Positions 44,159 to 53,895 are shown, numbered from the stretch's first letter. The stretch: 64,000 bases of DNA from Nostoc sp. MS1 (GCF_019976755.1 NZ_AP023441.1:6383501-6447500); one strand, 5' to 3'. Translations and numbers: made by a program. The notes: generated by a model not told the origin, from the sequence alone.

Positions 44159-45601
44159 ATGAATTATAAAAAGTTGTTATTCGTGTCGCCTGTTCAACCA
44201 ATTGGAGGATGTTCTGCCAATGTTTATAGCTGGAATAAAACACCCTCTAAGGTACGTATTGCTATGTCTTTCTTGAACCATCCAGGGTTGTCTTTTTTAA
44301 AAGCAAACTTACCTTGTGATATTCTTGAATATCCTACACAGGAACAATATCAAGCCGCCCTTTCAGATCCACCTGACGTTGTTGCTATTTCTTTTTATAT
44401 CAATGAAACAGAAATTGCTTTGCGTATGGCATCTGAAGCTCGTCGTCAGGGAGTTAAGGAAGTATGGGCTGGTAACTTTGGAGCATATTCTCCACAAATA
44501 GAATCGTCATTTGATAGAGTTTTTCAAGGTTGGGGTGAAAGCCAAATAGCACAAGTATTAGAAATGGAGCCAATCTCCCTCAATAAGCTTAATCATCCAG
44601 AAATATACGGTGCAATTGGGACAAATATATTTCCAAAAATGATTTTTTCAGGTATTTTATTTACTTCCCGTGGTTGCCCGTGGACTTGTAATTTCTGCCA
44701 GACACCAGAATTTTACGGTAAGGCTAGTACTATACCTCTTGAAACAATTGATCAGATTTTGTGGACATACAAAAAAAATGGTATTAAGGGAATTAATATT
44801 CTAGATGAAAATTTTGGTACTTTTCAAAACCATGCAAAGGAAGTTGTAGATATTTTGCATAAATATGATTTCCGATGGATTGCATTAACTAGGGTTGATA
44901 CACTTCTAAAAAATTTTGATTATTGGCAATCGAAAGGGCTTTTCGGGGCGCATTTGGGTATTGAAAGTTTAAATCAAAGTTCGCTATCTGGTGCTTCTAA
45001 ACGAATAGAGCAAGTACATAGTATCGAATTACTAAAAAAACTTCAGAAATACAATATGTTTATACAATGTTTTTATATTTTAGGATTTGAAGAAGATACA
45101 GTTGAATCTATTCAACAAGATATAGAAATACTTGCTGAATTGAATCTTGACGTAGTTCAAGTACAGGTACTTACTCCCTACCCACGTACTGAACAAAGAA
45201 AGATGATAGAGGAGAAATACGGTATTACAGATTTTAATCTCAGCAAATATAATTCTCGTAATCTTGTTTGGAATCATCCAAATATAAGTGCAGACGAAAT
45301 GCGTTCGTTACAAGAATGGGCAAATTACCGTCTCACATCTTCCAAGCAAGCTATAAGAACACTTTCAAAATTTGCTGTGTTTTTTGGGCAAGATTACCCT
45401 AATGTTGACGGACTAAAGCTGATTCTCAGTCCCTTTTATGGCGCAGCAAAAAAATTAGATAAACAATATTCATCTAAGTTATTAAGTGCGCGAAAGTGGG
45501 CTAAGGTTGGATGGTATCCATATGAAGAGTTTTTACAAGAAACTTCAATCACTGCCAGTGGGAATCCTGTTTCTCCATTTCAAATTCAAGGGCTGATTTG
45601 A
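44159..45601 (+). CDS. B12-binding-domain radical SAM enzyme
   Basis: 480 residues. N-terminal half has a cobalamin-binding-like Rossmann fold (DPPDVVAISFYINETEIALR, GVKEVWAGNFGAY) but no DxHxxG motif. Iron-sulfur cysteines C173, C177 and C180 in SRGCPWTCNFC, and later GAHLGIESLNQSSLSG and FYILGFEEDTVES typical of this group. Members methylate or rearrange unreactive carbons, as in hopanoid or bacteriochlorophyll pathways. AGGAGGTTCAA precedes the start. In this cluster it may methylate an isoprenoid; this is inference. Confidence 0.83.
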   Translation: MNYKKLLFVSPVQPIGGCSANVYSWNKTPSKVRIAMSFLNHPGLSFLKANLPCDILEYPTQEQYQAALSDPPDVVAISFYINETEIALRMASEARRQGVKEVWAGNFGAYSPQIESSFDRVFQGWGESQIAQVLEMEPISLNKLNHPEIYGAIGTNIFPKMIFSGILFTSRGCPWTCNFCQTPEFYGKASTIPLETIDQILWTYKKNGIKGINILDENFGTFQNHAKEVVDILHKYDFRWIALTRVDTLLKNFDYWQSKGLFGAHLGIESLNQSSLSGASKRIEQVHSIELLKKLQKYNMFIQCFYILGFEEDTVESIQQDIEILAELNLDVVQVQVLTPYPRTEQRKMIEEKYGITDFNLSKYNSRNLVWNHPNISADEMRSLQEWANYRLTSSKQAIRTLSKFAVFFGQDYPNVDGLKLILSPFYGAAKKLDKQYSSKLLSARKWAKVGWYPYEEFLQETSITASGNPVSPFQIQGLI

Positions 45602-45664
45602 AGATTTGACATTAATAAGCCAAAAATTCTTTTTTATTATGTAAGCAATATTTAAGGAAAGTAT

Positions 45665-46483
45665 ATGCTGTGTTCTCTAAATGAAGCATTAAAAATTCTT
45701 GAAGAAACTAGCCGAACCTTCTATATTCCCATTGTTCGATTACCATCTGGACTACAAGAAGCTGTAGCTTCAGCCTATTTATGTATGCGCGCTATCGATG
45801 AAATTGAAGATCACGCAGAATTAGATAAGTTCACTAAAGTAAAACTGCTACACAACATCAGTGAAGTTTTACAAGAGGGAACGGACGGCTTTGCTGCTGA
45901 TGCTTTTTCAATATTGAAAGATTATCATAATGTGCTTCCCGAAGTGACTCAAGGTATTATCAAATGGTCAACTCTTGCTCCTCAAAGTATCGCTCCTCGA
46001 ATCTGGGATATAACTGCTGCGATGGCAGATAGAATGGCTTATTGGGCTGAAAGAAATTGGTACATTCAAACGAAGGCAGATTTAGATCGTTATACTTTTA
46101 GTGTGGCTGGATCTGTAGGATTGTTGCTGTCTGATTTGTGGGCTTGGTATGATGGAACACAAACTGATCGTATGCAAAGTATTGGTTTCGGTCGAGGACT
46201 ACAAGCTGTTAATATTATCCGTAACCACTCTGAAGATTTGCAAAGAGGAGTAAATTTCTTTCCACTTCATTGGAGCATGGAACAGATGAATTATTATGCA
46301 CGCTGCAATCTTTCTCTTGCCGATCTTTATGTAAGTAGTTTATCGGAAGGCCCAGCTCTTAACTTTTGCAAACTTCCGCTTGTGTTAGCATATGCCTCTC
46401 TTAAAGCCTTAGAGTGCGGACAAGCTAAACTGAGCCGCAACGATGTTCTCAGTCTAGTTACTGAAACAATGGGTATTAATTAG
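45665..46483 (+). CDS. Squalene/phytoene synthase-family protein
   Basis: 272 residues. First Asp-rich motif AIDEIEDH (D45-D49) and substrate loop RTFYIPIVRLP are as expected. The second motif is NIIRNHSED (183-191): the usual N-x-x-x-D-x-x-E-D has Asn187 in place of the first Asp. The protein is somewhat short. Family members join two prenyl diphosphates head to head to give squalene, phytoene or relatives. The Asn change could mean altered magnesium binding or a different product. It follows the radical SAM gene by 63 bases. Confidence 0.82.
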   Translation: MLCSLNEALKILEETSRTFYIPIVRLPSGLQEAVASAYLCMRAIDEIEDHAELDKFTKVKLLHNISEVLQEGTDGFAADAFSILKDYHNVLPEVTQGIIKWSTLAPQSIAPRIWDITAAMADRMAYWAERNWYIQTKADLDRYTFSVAGSVGLLLSDLWAWYDGTQTDRMQSIGFGRGLQAVNIIRNHSEDLQRGVNFFPLHWSMEQMNYYARCNLSLADLYVSSLSEGPALNFCKLPLVLAYASLKALECGQAKLSRNDVLSLVTETMGIN

Positions 46484-46651
46484 AAAAAAATAGAAGTATT
46501 GATATCAAATACGAGTTATCCTTGCTTTCTTATTTTTACTCGCTAAGACAGTAAATAAGGTAAAAGGTATGCACAGACTATATAAGCTTGGGAAGAGGTA
46601 GTTCTTAATAGAAAAGTGATATTAAATGGTGATATTAACTCTTGATGTAAG

Positions 46652-47845
46652 ATGCCTAAAAAACGAACTCTTTTAAATTCAAGAATAATGTGGACTATTG
46701 GCTTTGCTATTACTGCTTTACTATTGCCTAGTTCATTTCTTTTTCAGAGCTTATTACAACCCCAAGTGTCTAAACGAATATCTTTATCGAATAATTCGAG
46801 CAAGAAACTAATAATTAGCACAATTACGGCTTTGGGAAGAATTGAACCTCAAGGAGAAGTTATTTTTCTTTCCCCTTCTCCTACTCTTGAGGGTGCAAGA
46901 TTAGATAAACTTCTTATAAAAGAAGGAGATAAAGTGAAGTCTGGACAATTAGTTGCCATTTTAGATAGCCACGAACGTTTACTAGCTACTTTAAAAGAAG
47001 CCAATGCACAAGTTAAAGTATCCCAAGAGCGTCTTAGTCAAGTACTATCTGGTGAAAAGCTTGGAAAAATTAATGCACAAAAAGCTACTTTAAATCGTAT
47101 AAAAGCACAGTTATATGGAGAAATTAATGCACAAAAAGCTACTTTAGCACGCTTTGAATCTGAATTCCGCAACGCTAAAGCAGAATATGAACGTTACAAA
47201 GCTCTTTATCAAGAAGGTGCAATTTCTACCTCTATTTTTGATGATAAGAGATTAAAGATAGAAACTGTTGGCGAGCAAGTCAAAGAAGAAAAAACTATTT
47301 TAAATCGTATTATCACTACAGGTCAAAAGCAACTTCAAGAAGCAAAAGCAACGTTACAAGAAATTTCTGAAGTTCGTCCTGTAGATGTAGCAGTTGCGAA
47401 AGCTGAGTTGGAAAGTGCAATCGCCTCAAGTAAAAAAGCTAAGACTAACCTTGAATTAGCCTATGTACGCTCACCAGTAGATGGTTATATTTTGAAAATT
47501 CATACGCGACGTGGAGAATTTGTTCAAGATCATAGAATTGCCAGTCTTGGTCAAATTGAACAAATGTATGTTGTAGCTGAAATCCAAGAAACAGATATAA
47601 GTAAAATTCGCCTTAAACAGCCAGCTAATATTATTAGTGAATATGGTGGTTTTAGTGGAGAATTAAAAGGAACTGTAGAGGAAATAGGTAAGCAAATTAA
47701 TAAAAAAGATATTATTGATATGGGTTCATCAGCAAAAGTAGACGTTAGGGTTATAGAAGTCAAAATAAAATTGAATCCAGAAGATAGTAAGAGAGTAAAA
47801 TTTTTAACAAATTTAACTGTTCGTGTATCAATTCATAGTATTTAA
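46652..47845 (+). CDS. HlyD/DevB-type membrane fusion protein
   Basis: 397 residues. One N-terminal transmembrane helix (about 15-35), a lipoyl-like barrel half (ALGRIEPQGEVIFLSPSP, LLIKEGDKVKSGQLVAIL), a long coiled-coil hairpin (about 110-260) with an internal duplication of INAQKATL, then the second barrel half (AYVRSPVDGYILKIHTRRGE). This matches DevB, the periplasmic adaptor of DevBCA exporters, which work with a TolC-type outer-membrane channel. It starts the exporter part of the cluster. Confidence 0.85.
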   Translation: MPKKRTLLNSRIMWTIGFAITALLLPSSFLFQSLLQPQVSKRISLSNNSSKKLIISTITALGRIEPQGEVIFLSPSPTLEGARLDKLLIKEGDKVKSGQLVAILDSHERLLATLKEANAQVKVSQERLSQVLSGEKLGKINAQKATLNRIKAQLYGEINAQKATLARFESEFRNAKAEYERYKALYQEGAISTSIFDDKRLKIETVGEQVKEEKTILNRIITTGQKQLQEAKATLQEISEVRPVDVAVAKAELESAIASSKKAKTNLELAYVRSPVDGYILKIHTRRGEFVQDHRIASLGQIEQMYVVAEIQETDISKIRLKQPANIISEYGGFSGELKGTVEEIGKQINKKDIIDMGSSAKVDVRVIEVKIKLNPEDSKRVKFLTNLTVRVSIHSI

Positions 47846-48031
47846 TTAGCTAATTATGTGTTAATGAAAAGTATACTATCCAATATCTCTGTATTAAATA
47901 ATAATTTTCTCATAAACATTTATTGCAATTGTATCTAAATAAAATGTTAGTTATTACCAATAGTTATAAAATATAATTTTTAAAATTACCTTTCTTTAAG
48001 GTAAAATAACCATATTCTCATTTAGAAAGAT

Positions 48032-49189
48032 ATGATTTTTGAAAAACCTTTAGCCTGGCTACAACTTACATATAAAAAAAATCGTATGATAGTAGCTGTA
48101 GCTGGGATAACTTTTGCCGTCTTTCTTATGTTTATGCAATTAGGGCTTCAAGCAGGACTTTACGAAAGTGCTACTGCTGTTCATAGAAGCTTACGTGCAG
48201 ATTTAGTGTTAATTCATTACCGTTCTCTTGCTTTATATGATCTATTGACCTTCCCACGGCGATATTTATATCAAGCCATTAATATAGATGGAGTGGAATC
48301 AGTTAGCCCGTTATATGTTGGTTTTGCTGAATGGCAAAGTCCTACTACTCCTTTTGTTAGAAGAATTTATGTTTTTGGTTTTAATCCGGAAAGACCAGCA
48401 TTTGATTTGCCAGAAGTTTACAAGAATTTGGATAAGATTAAAAATCCCGATATATTTTTGTTTGATAATAAATCAAGACCAGTTTTTGGAATAAATTTAA
48501 ATTTGGAAAAAAAATTTAAAGAAATTGAATTAGAGCTAAATAATAAAAGAGTTAAAATATCAGGGATATATAATATAGGTCCTTCTTTTGAATCAGATGG
48601 TAGTTTAATAACTAGTGATATAAATTTTATGAGAATTTTTCCTTTAAGAAACGGAGAGTATGTTGATTTAGGCTTAATAAAGCTTAAGGAAGGGATAGAA
48701 GTTAGTCAAGTAATTGATCAGTTAAAACATCTAATTCCTAAAGAAATTAGAATTATGACACATCAAGATTTAATTGATTACGAGAAAAATTTTTGGGGTA
48801 ATAATCGTCCAATAGGGATCATTTTTTTGCAAGGAGCTATTTTAGGTTTTATAATCGGTACAGTCTTTATTTATCAAATAATTTATACTGATGTCTCCGA
48901 ACATTTAAATGATTATGCAATTTTAAAAGTTCGAGGTTACACAAATAAATATTTAATATTTATAGTTTTTCAAGAGGCATTAATTCTTTCTATTTTAGGT
49001 TATGTTCCAGGCTTAATTATATCTATATTTATGTATAAGCTAACAGAATCCTTAGCTTTCTTGCCTATTTATATGACTTTTAATAGAGCCTTGTTAGTTT
49101 TATTTTTAAGTATTTTTATGTCTTCAATAGCTGGATTAATTGCTATACAAAAATTACGAGATGCCGACCCCGTTGATTTATTAATTTAA
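48032..49189 (+). CDS. DevC-type ABC transporter permease (FtsX-like)
   Basis: 385 residues. One transmembrane helix near the N-terminus (about 19-43), a large periplasmic domain (about 50-265, with GVESVSPLYVGFAEWQSPTT), then three helices at about 275-300, 320-345 and 350-378, the MacB/FtsX topology. The end ADPVDLLI matches DevC proteins. It forms the membrane part of the exporter with the genes before and after. Very AT-rich coding sequence. Confidence 0.85.
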   Translation: MIFEKPLAWLQLTYKKNRMIVAVAGITFAVFLMFMQLGLQAGLYESATAVHRSLRADLVLIHYRSLALYDLLTFPRRYLYQAINIDGVESVSPLYVGFAEWQSPTTPFVRRIYVFGFNPERPAFDLPEVYKNLDKIKNPDIFLFDNKSRPVFGINLNLEKKFKEIELELNNKRVKISGIYNIGPSFESDGSLITSDINFMRIFPLRNGEYVDLGLIKLKEGIEVSQVIDQLKHLIPKEIRIMTHQDLIDYEKNFWGNNRPIGIIFLQGAILGFIIGTVFIYQIIYTDVSEHLNDYAILKVRGYTNKYLIFIVFQEALILSILGYVPGLIISIFMYKLTESLAFLPIYMTFNRALLVLFLSIFMSSIAGLIAIQKLRDADPVDLLI

Positions 49190-49211
49190 AAATCATGAAG
49201 CTAAAATATAT

Positions 49212-49907
49212 ATGTTAAAAAATCCAGTTATAGAAATTAAAAAACTCAATCATTATTTTGGCAGTAAAAAATTACGAAAACAAGTATTATTTGATATCAA
49301 TTTAGAAATCGAAAGCGGTGATATTTTAATAATGACTGGCCCTTCTGGTTCTGGTAAAAGTACTTTAATGAGTTTAATCGGTGGGCTAAGAAGTGTGCAA
49401 GAAGGGAATTTAAAAGTTTTAAAGCAAGAGCTTAAAAATGCTAATGAGCAGCATTTAGTACGAATACGTCGACAAATAGGATATATTTTTCAACGTAATA
49501 ACTTAGTACAATTTTTGACAGTTCAACAAAATGTACAGATGTCTTTAAAATTACAACCAAATATTTGCAAAAAGCATATAAGTACTAGAGCAAGAGCTAT
49601 GCTAGATTCAGTTGGTTTGGGTCATAGAATAAATTATTATCCTCAAAATCTTTCAGGAGGAGAAAGGCAAAGAACAGCTATTGCTTGTGCTTTGGTGACT
49701 CATCCAAAACTGATATTAGCTGACGAACCCACTGCTTCTTTAGATCGAGACGCTGGTCATAATATAATGAAATTATTGCAAAGGCTTGCAAAAGAACAAG
49801 AAACTACTATACTTATTGCTACTCACGATTATCGCATTTTACCAATTGCAGACCGTATAATTAGCATAGAAGATGGTAAGGTACAAGAACCTATCCCACT
49901 AATATAA
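49212..49907 (+). CDS. DevA-type ABC transporter ATPase, native C-terminus replaced
   Basis: 231 residues. Walker A GPSGSGKST (43-51), Q-loop in IGYIFQRNNLVQFL, signature LSGGERQR, Walker B LILADEPTASLD and the H-switch in IATHDY. This is the LolD/DevA group. The last residues (EPIPLI) are encoded by the end of IS copy 4, which begins at 49887, so the original tail of a few residues is missing. The catalytic parts are intact, so it probably still works. It starts 22 bases after devC. Confidence 0.86.
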   Translation: MLKNPVIEIKKLNHYFGSKKLRKQVLFDINLEIESGDILIMTGPSGSGKSTLMSLIGGLRSVQEGNLKVLKQELKNANEQHLVRIRRQIGYIFQRNNLVQFLTVQQNVQMSLKLQPNICKKHISTRARAMLDSVGLGHRINYYPQNLSGGERQRTAIACALVTHPKLILADEPTASLDRDAGHNIMKLLQRLAKEQETTILIATHDYRILPIADRIISIEDGKVQEPIPLI

Positions 49908-50516
49908 TTCTGTTAATCCAGATATGAATTGCGCCTAGAGAAAGAAAAGCATTGAAGCAGTCCGGATTTCGCTCCCATCGCACAACAAGACGGCGATATT
50001 TTCTTTGATACCAGGCGAAACAACGTTCTTGCTGAAAGCGCGGAACAGAAATTTTTATTGGTCTACCCCGATTTTTTTGATTTTTCCAAACACACTTGGG
50101 CAATAGAGGTTTGATCCCACGTTTACCCAAGGCAGCACGTTTGTCTTTAGAATCATAGCCTTTATCAGCAGCAAGGACTTTAACCCGTTTACGAGGCCTA
50201 CCAGGTCTATTCGTTTTGACTTTGACACTATCCAACAGTGGTATCACTTGATCTCTTTCGCTACCGTTGGCTGAGGTTGTGCGATTAGCCAAGGGCATAC
50301 TATTACCATCAGTTAAGGTGTGTATTAAAACTCCCTTCCCTTTATAACCGTACTTAACTCTCCTTCACCGCCACCTTTGCCAGGGGGAAAAAGACCCATC
50401 AACAGCACCGTAATTCCAGTTGATTAGCCCTCTTTCCTCTGCAATTCCTAGTATCCTTCCTTGCTTGTAAATTTTCCAAAGTTCCGTCTGGTTCCCAGCG
50501 TTGTAACCATCTGTAT
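49887..50516 (-). mobile_element. IS5-type insertion sequence, copy 4, truncated and divergent
   Basis: Related to the 894-bp copies but on the minus strand and without its first quarter. It keeps the GAACCTATCCCAC end, and on the minus strand encodes 49891-50298, including ADKGYDSKDKRAALGKRGIK and PRFQQERCFAWYQRKYRRLV in one frame. It therefore shows that the second frameshift of copies 1-3 is not original. It truncates the methylase-like gene to the right. Confidence 0.85.
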
Positions 50517-51643
50517 GCAATAACCTCATAATCTAAAGGTGCAACATCAATAAATTGGGATAATGCTTTAATAACTGGTGCTGATTGAGATTTTGGCTTA
50601 ACAGTATCTAAACGAATTGCTTTTGATACGGCTGTTCGGGAAGAAGAGGTAGTTTGTTCCCAAACTGGTCGCACTGGCAGTTGCTCAATCAGTGCGGTGA
50701 GTTCGGCTAGTTCAACGGTGTCGCTAATACAAGGAATTTCTTGTGGATCAGCCGCCGGAACTTTGTCTATGACCGTCAAGCGGGTGTCAATGTGAGTTCC
50801 GTGCTTGCTGTAGACCTTGCCGTTGATACCGACTGAAAGAACTACTGTTGCTTTCTCCTGCATCTTAATGAAGGTATCTCGCCAAGTAGGATTAGCTGGA
50901 GAAAACCAGTTGGCGGAAATTGTTACCAGTCTCCCGCGATCGCCTAGCCTTTGCAACGCCGAGTTGATATGCCGTGGTGTAGCATCAGGATTGCGGCTGT
51001 TGACCTTGGGCGATGCCGAGAAAGGTGGATTCATCAGCACTACAGATGGCTGAGTTTTGCCAGCTAAGTAATCGTTGATTTGTTCACCGTTCACGGAGAA
51101 TAGCGGAACGCCAGGGAACAGCCGCCGAAGAATCTTGCTTCTGTCGGGCGAGATTTCGTTGAGCATCAGACTCGCACCCTGGAGTTTAGCGAACTGAGCT
51201 AGAATGCCAGTACCGGCACTTGGTTCTAACGCTAAATCATCAGTTGTGATTTGTCCGGCAGCGCAAGCCAGATATGCCAAAGACAACGGGGTAGAGAACT
51301 GTTGAAGCTGCAATTGTTCTTCGCTGCGGCGGGTGTGTGTGGGGCAAAGTGATTCAATCAGTTGCAACTGTTCTAGCGGATTTTTAAACAATCCCTTGTG
51401 CCGCAAGTACAATATTGCTGCCACCTCAACAGCCTCGTAAGCGTCCTTCCACAGCCACGCACCTTCTGCTGCCGTGCCGTGGAACTGGCGATTCATCTGG
51501 GATTGAATCGTTTTTGTGGAGATAGCCCGTTGCTCCATGAGTGATTTAGCGAGTTCAGTTGCAACGTTGATGATCGACTGTCCGTAGTCGAGAACTGTTT
51601 GCAGGTCAAACAGACTGCCTTGTGTAGCGATAAGGCTGACCAT
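50399..51643 (-). pseudogene. Plasmid-type adenine DNA methylase/Sno-like protein, truncated by IS
   Basis: Residues 1 to about 374 are native: a helical N-terminus, then a Rossmann SAM domain (DDLALEPSAGTGILAQFAKL), catalytic-type NPPF (VVLMNPPFSASPKV) and a GKVYSKHGTHIDTRLTVIDK segment. Relatives continue into a large strawberry-notch-type helicase; here the reading goes into IS copy 4 (from YRWLQRWEPDGT onward) and stops. It is probably inactive as a whole protein. Such genes are common on large plasmids. Its upstream end is 11 bases from IS copy 3. Confidence 0.72.
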
Positions 51644-51654
51644 ATATTATAGAT

Positions 51655-52548
51655 GAACCTATCCCACTAATACCAGCAATATGATAATCTGCTGTTGAAA
51701 ACGGTAAGTTGTATCAGGGTATGGCGGGGAAATTTGAAGGGTTAAGTGATATGGAGTGGAAGTTGTTTGAAGATATATTCCCCAAGGAACCAGAAAACAG
51801 AGGAAGGGGAATGCCTCATGCACCATTTCGTCATGTACTGAACACGTTATTGTATATATTGATAACAGGATGCCGTTGGTGTGATGCTCCCACAGGAGAA
51901 ATCTGGGCATCAAAAAGTGCAGCGCACAGATGGTTGCAACGTTGGGAAACGGACGGAACTTTGGAAAGTTTACAAGCAAGGATACTAGGAATTGCAGAGG
52001 AAAGAAGCCTAATCAACTGGAATTACGGTGCTGTTGATGGGTCTTTTTCCCCCTGGCAAAGGTGGCGGTGAAGGCGTTAAGTACGGTCATAAAGGTAAGG
52101 GAATTTTAATACACACCTTAACTGATGGTAATGGTATGCCCTTGGCTAATCGCACAACTCCAGCCAACGGTAGTGAAACAGATCAAGTGATACCACTGTT
52201 AGATAGTGTCAAAGTTAAAACGAATAGACCCGGTAGACCTCGTAAACGTGTTAAAGTTCTGGCTGCTGACAAAGGCTATGATTCCAAGGACAAACGGGCT
52301 GCATTGCGTAAACGTGGAATCAGACCTCAATTGCCGCGCGCGTGTTTGGAAGAATCGAAAAAATCGGGGTAGACCAATTAAAATTTCTGTTCCGCGTTTT
52401 CAACAAGAGCGCTGTTTTGCTTGGTTTCAAAGAAAATATCGCCGACTCGTTGTTCGGTGGGAAAGAATTTCTGCCTGCTTCAACGGTTTTCTTTCTCTTG
52501 CGACAATTCACATCTGGATTAACAGAATTTTATTCGTGGGATAGGTTC
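51655..52548 (+). mobile_element. IS5-type insertion sequence, copy 3 (894 bp)
   Basis: Same ends and length as copies 1 and 2. AT on both sides. Its right end touches the start codon of rppB (ATG at 52549), so this copy forms the right edge of the accessory insert. Confidence 0.9.
51709..52544 (+). pseudogene. IS5-family transposase, two frameshifts (copy 3)
   Basis: Same three frames as in copies 1 and 2 (51709-52071, about 52038-52372, about 52343-52544). A further frame from 52342 runs through the IS end in phase with rppB, so a fused product with 69 IS-coded residues is formally possible. Confidence 0.8.
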
Positions 52549-53895
52549 ATGTTTGATCACAGTCGCCGTAATCTTGCTCACTGGTTTGCCCTATCAATGG
52601 GTGGAATTTTGTTTGCTTTTGCGGGAGTAGGTTATTGCTTGAATGTGGAAGAACAATTGCGATTTTTTGATGATGAACTCTTTCGTCAGAGTAAGACCTT
52701 TGCGATGAAGACCCAGTATTCGCTTTACGAAAGTAAATGGCAAAAACAAAACTCTCCCACGCTTATAGATGATGGTACATCTTTGAATGGCAAATTACTT
52801 TACGCGCGTTGGTATGACTCTAACAAGCAACTTATACAGTTTATAGGTTCATCTGATACTAAACAATTAAGCATAGAATCTGGATTTCAAACTATACAAG
52901 TATTAGCTACATCAAATAAATATCCTAGTAGAACTGAGTGGATTCGCCAAGTCACTATTCCAGTTGTCAAGGATAAGGTGTTACTTGGTTATTTTCAAGC
53001 AGCTGCTCCAATGGACTCTCTACATAGCAGCTTGAATCAAGCTCGTTTGTTTCTAGCTTTGGGTGTACCAATTTCTTTTGGGGTAATTGGTATTACAGGT
53101 TGGTTTTTAGGCGGGTTGGCAATGCGTCCCAGCCATCTTGCTTATCAGCAATTACAGAGATTTACGGCCGATGCGTCTCATGAATTACGTAACCCTGTAG
53201 CAACAGTACTAAGTAATGCTCAAGTGGCTCTGATGCCGCCAGAAGATATTTCTGAACAACGGCAGAGATTACAAAAAATTGCCGAAACAGCCAAGTTAAT
53301 GAGTACGCTGATTAATAATTTGCTATTCCTCTCACGTTACGATGTTTCTCTAGCGGAAACTACATTAAGACCTGTGGATTTGAGTGAAATGTTACGATCA
53401 CTAGCTATGGAAGTTACCGCCCAAGCCACTAGCCACAACCTCAATTTTCATACCAAAATTCCCCACCAGCCTGTAATGATTCACGCTGATGTGAATTTGC
53501 TGAGGCAAGCTATTATTAATCTTCTCAGTAATGCTTTTAAATATACAGGCGCAGGAGGGGAGGTTCAATTAAGATTATTTACCCAGTCCCATCGCGCTAT
53601 TATTCAGGTCGAAGACAATGGTATTGGTATTCCCGACACCGATTTACCTTATATATTTGAACGTTTCTATCGAGTAGATACGGTTCGCTCTCGTGAAACA
53701 GGTGGTTTTGGCTTAGGACTAGCGATCGCAAAACAAATTGTGCAAGCACACCAAGGACAAATCTTTGTCAAAAGTTTACTAGGTCAAGGTTCTACTTTTC
53801 AAATTGAACTAACTTTAAAATCTCATCAAGCTCCAGAAGCTAGGATGGAAAAGTACAGATTTTTAAGAAAAATCTTTAAGACCAGCAAAAATTAA
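52549..53895 (+). CDS. rppB: Sensor histidine kinase RppB (NrsS-like), partner of rppA
   Basis: 448 residues from the ATG that overlaps the IS edge. Two membrane helices (about 13-33 and 167-190) enclose a periplasmic sensor domain. Kinase boxes: His211 in ASHELRNP, Asn328 in NLLSNAFKYT, DNGIGIP, FERFYRVD and GFGLGLAIAK. It belongs with RppA (7090-7764), now 44.8 kb away. The N-terminus MFDHSRRNLAHWF looks close to native; a few residues may be lost. The gene has lost its upstream promoter and ribosome site, so expression may depend on the IS. Confidence 0.86.
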   Translation: MFDHSRRNLAHWFALSMGGILFAFAGVGYCLNVEEQLRFFDDELFRQSKTFAMKTQYSLYESKWQKQNSPTLIDDGTSLNGKLLYARWYDSNKQLIQFIGSSDTKQLSIESGFQTIQVLATSNKYPSRTEWIRQVTIPVVKDKVLLGYFQAAAPMDSLHSSLNQARLFLALGVPISFGVIGITGWFLGGLAMRPSHLAYQQLQRFTADASHELRNPVATVLSNAQVALMPPEDISEQRQRLQKIAETAKLMSTLINNLLFLSRYDVSLAETTLRPVDLSEMLRSLAMEVTAQATSHNLNFHTKIPHQPVMIHADVNLLRQAIINLLSNAFKYTGAGGEVQLRLFTQSHRAIIQVEDNGIGIPDTDLPYIFERFYRVDTVRSRETGGFGLGLAIAKQIVQAHQGQIFVKSLLGQGSTFQIELTLKSHQAPEARMEKYRFLRKIFKTSKN

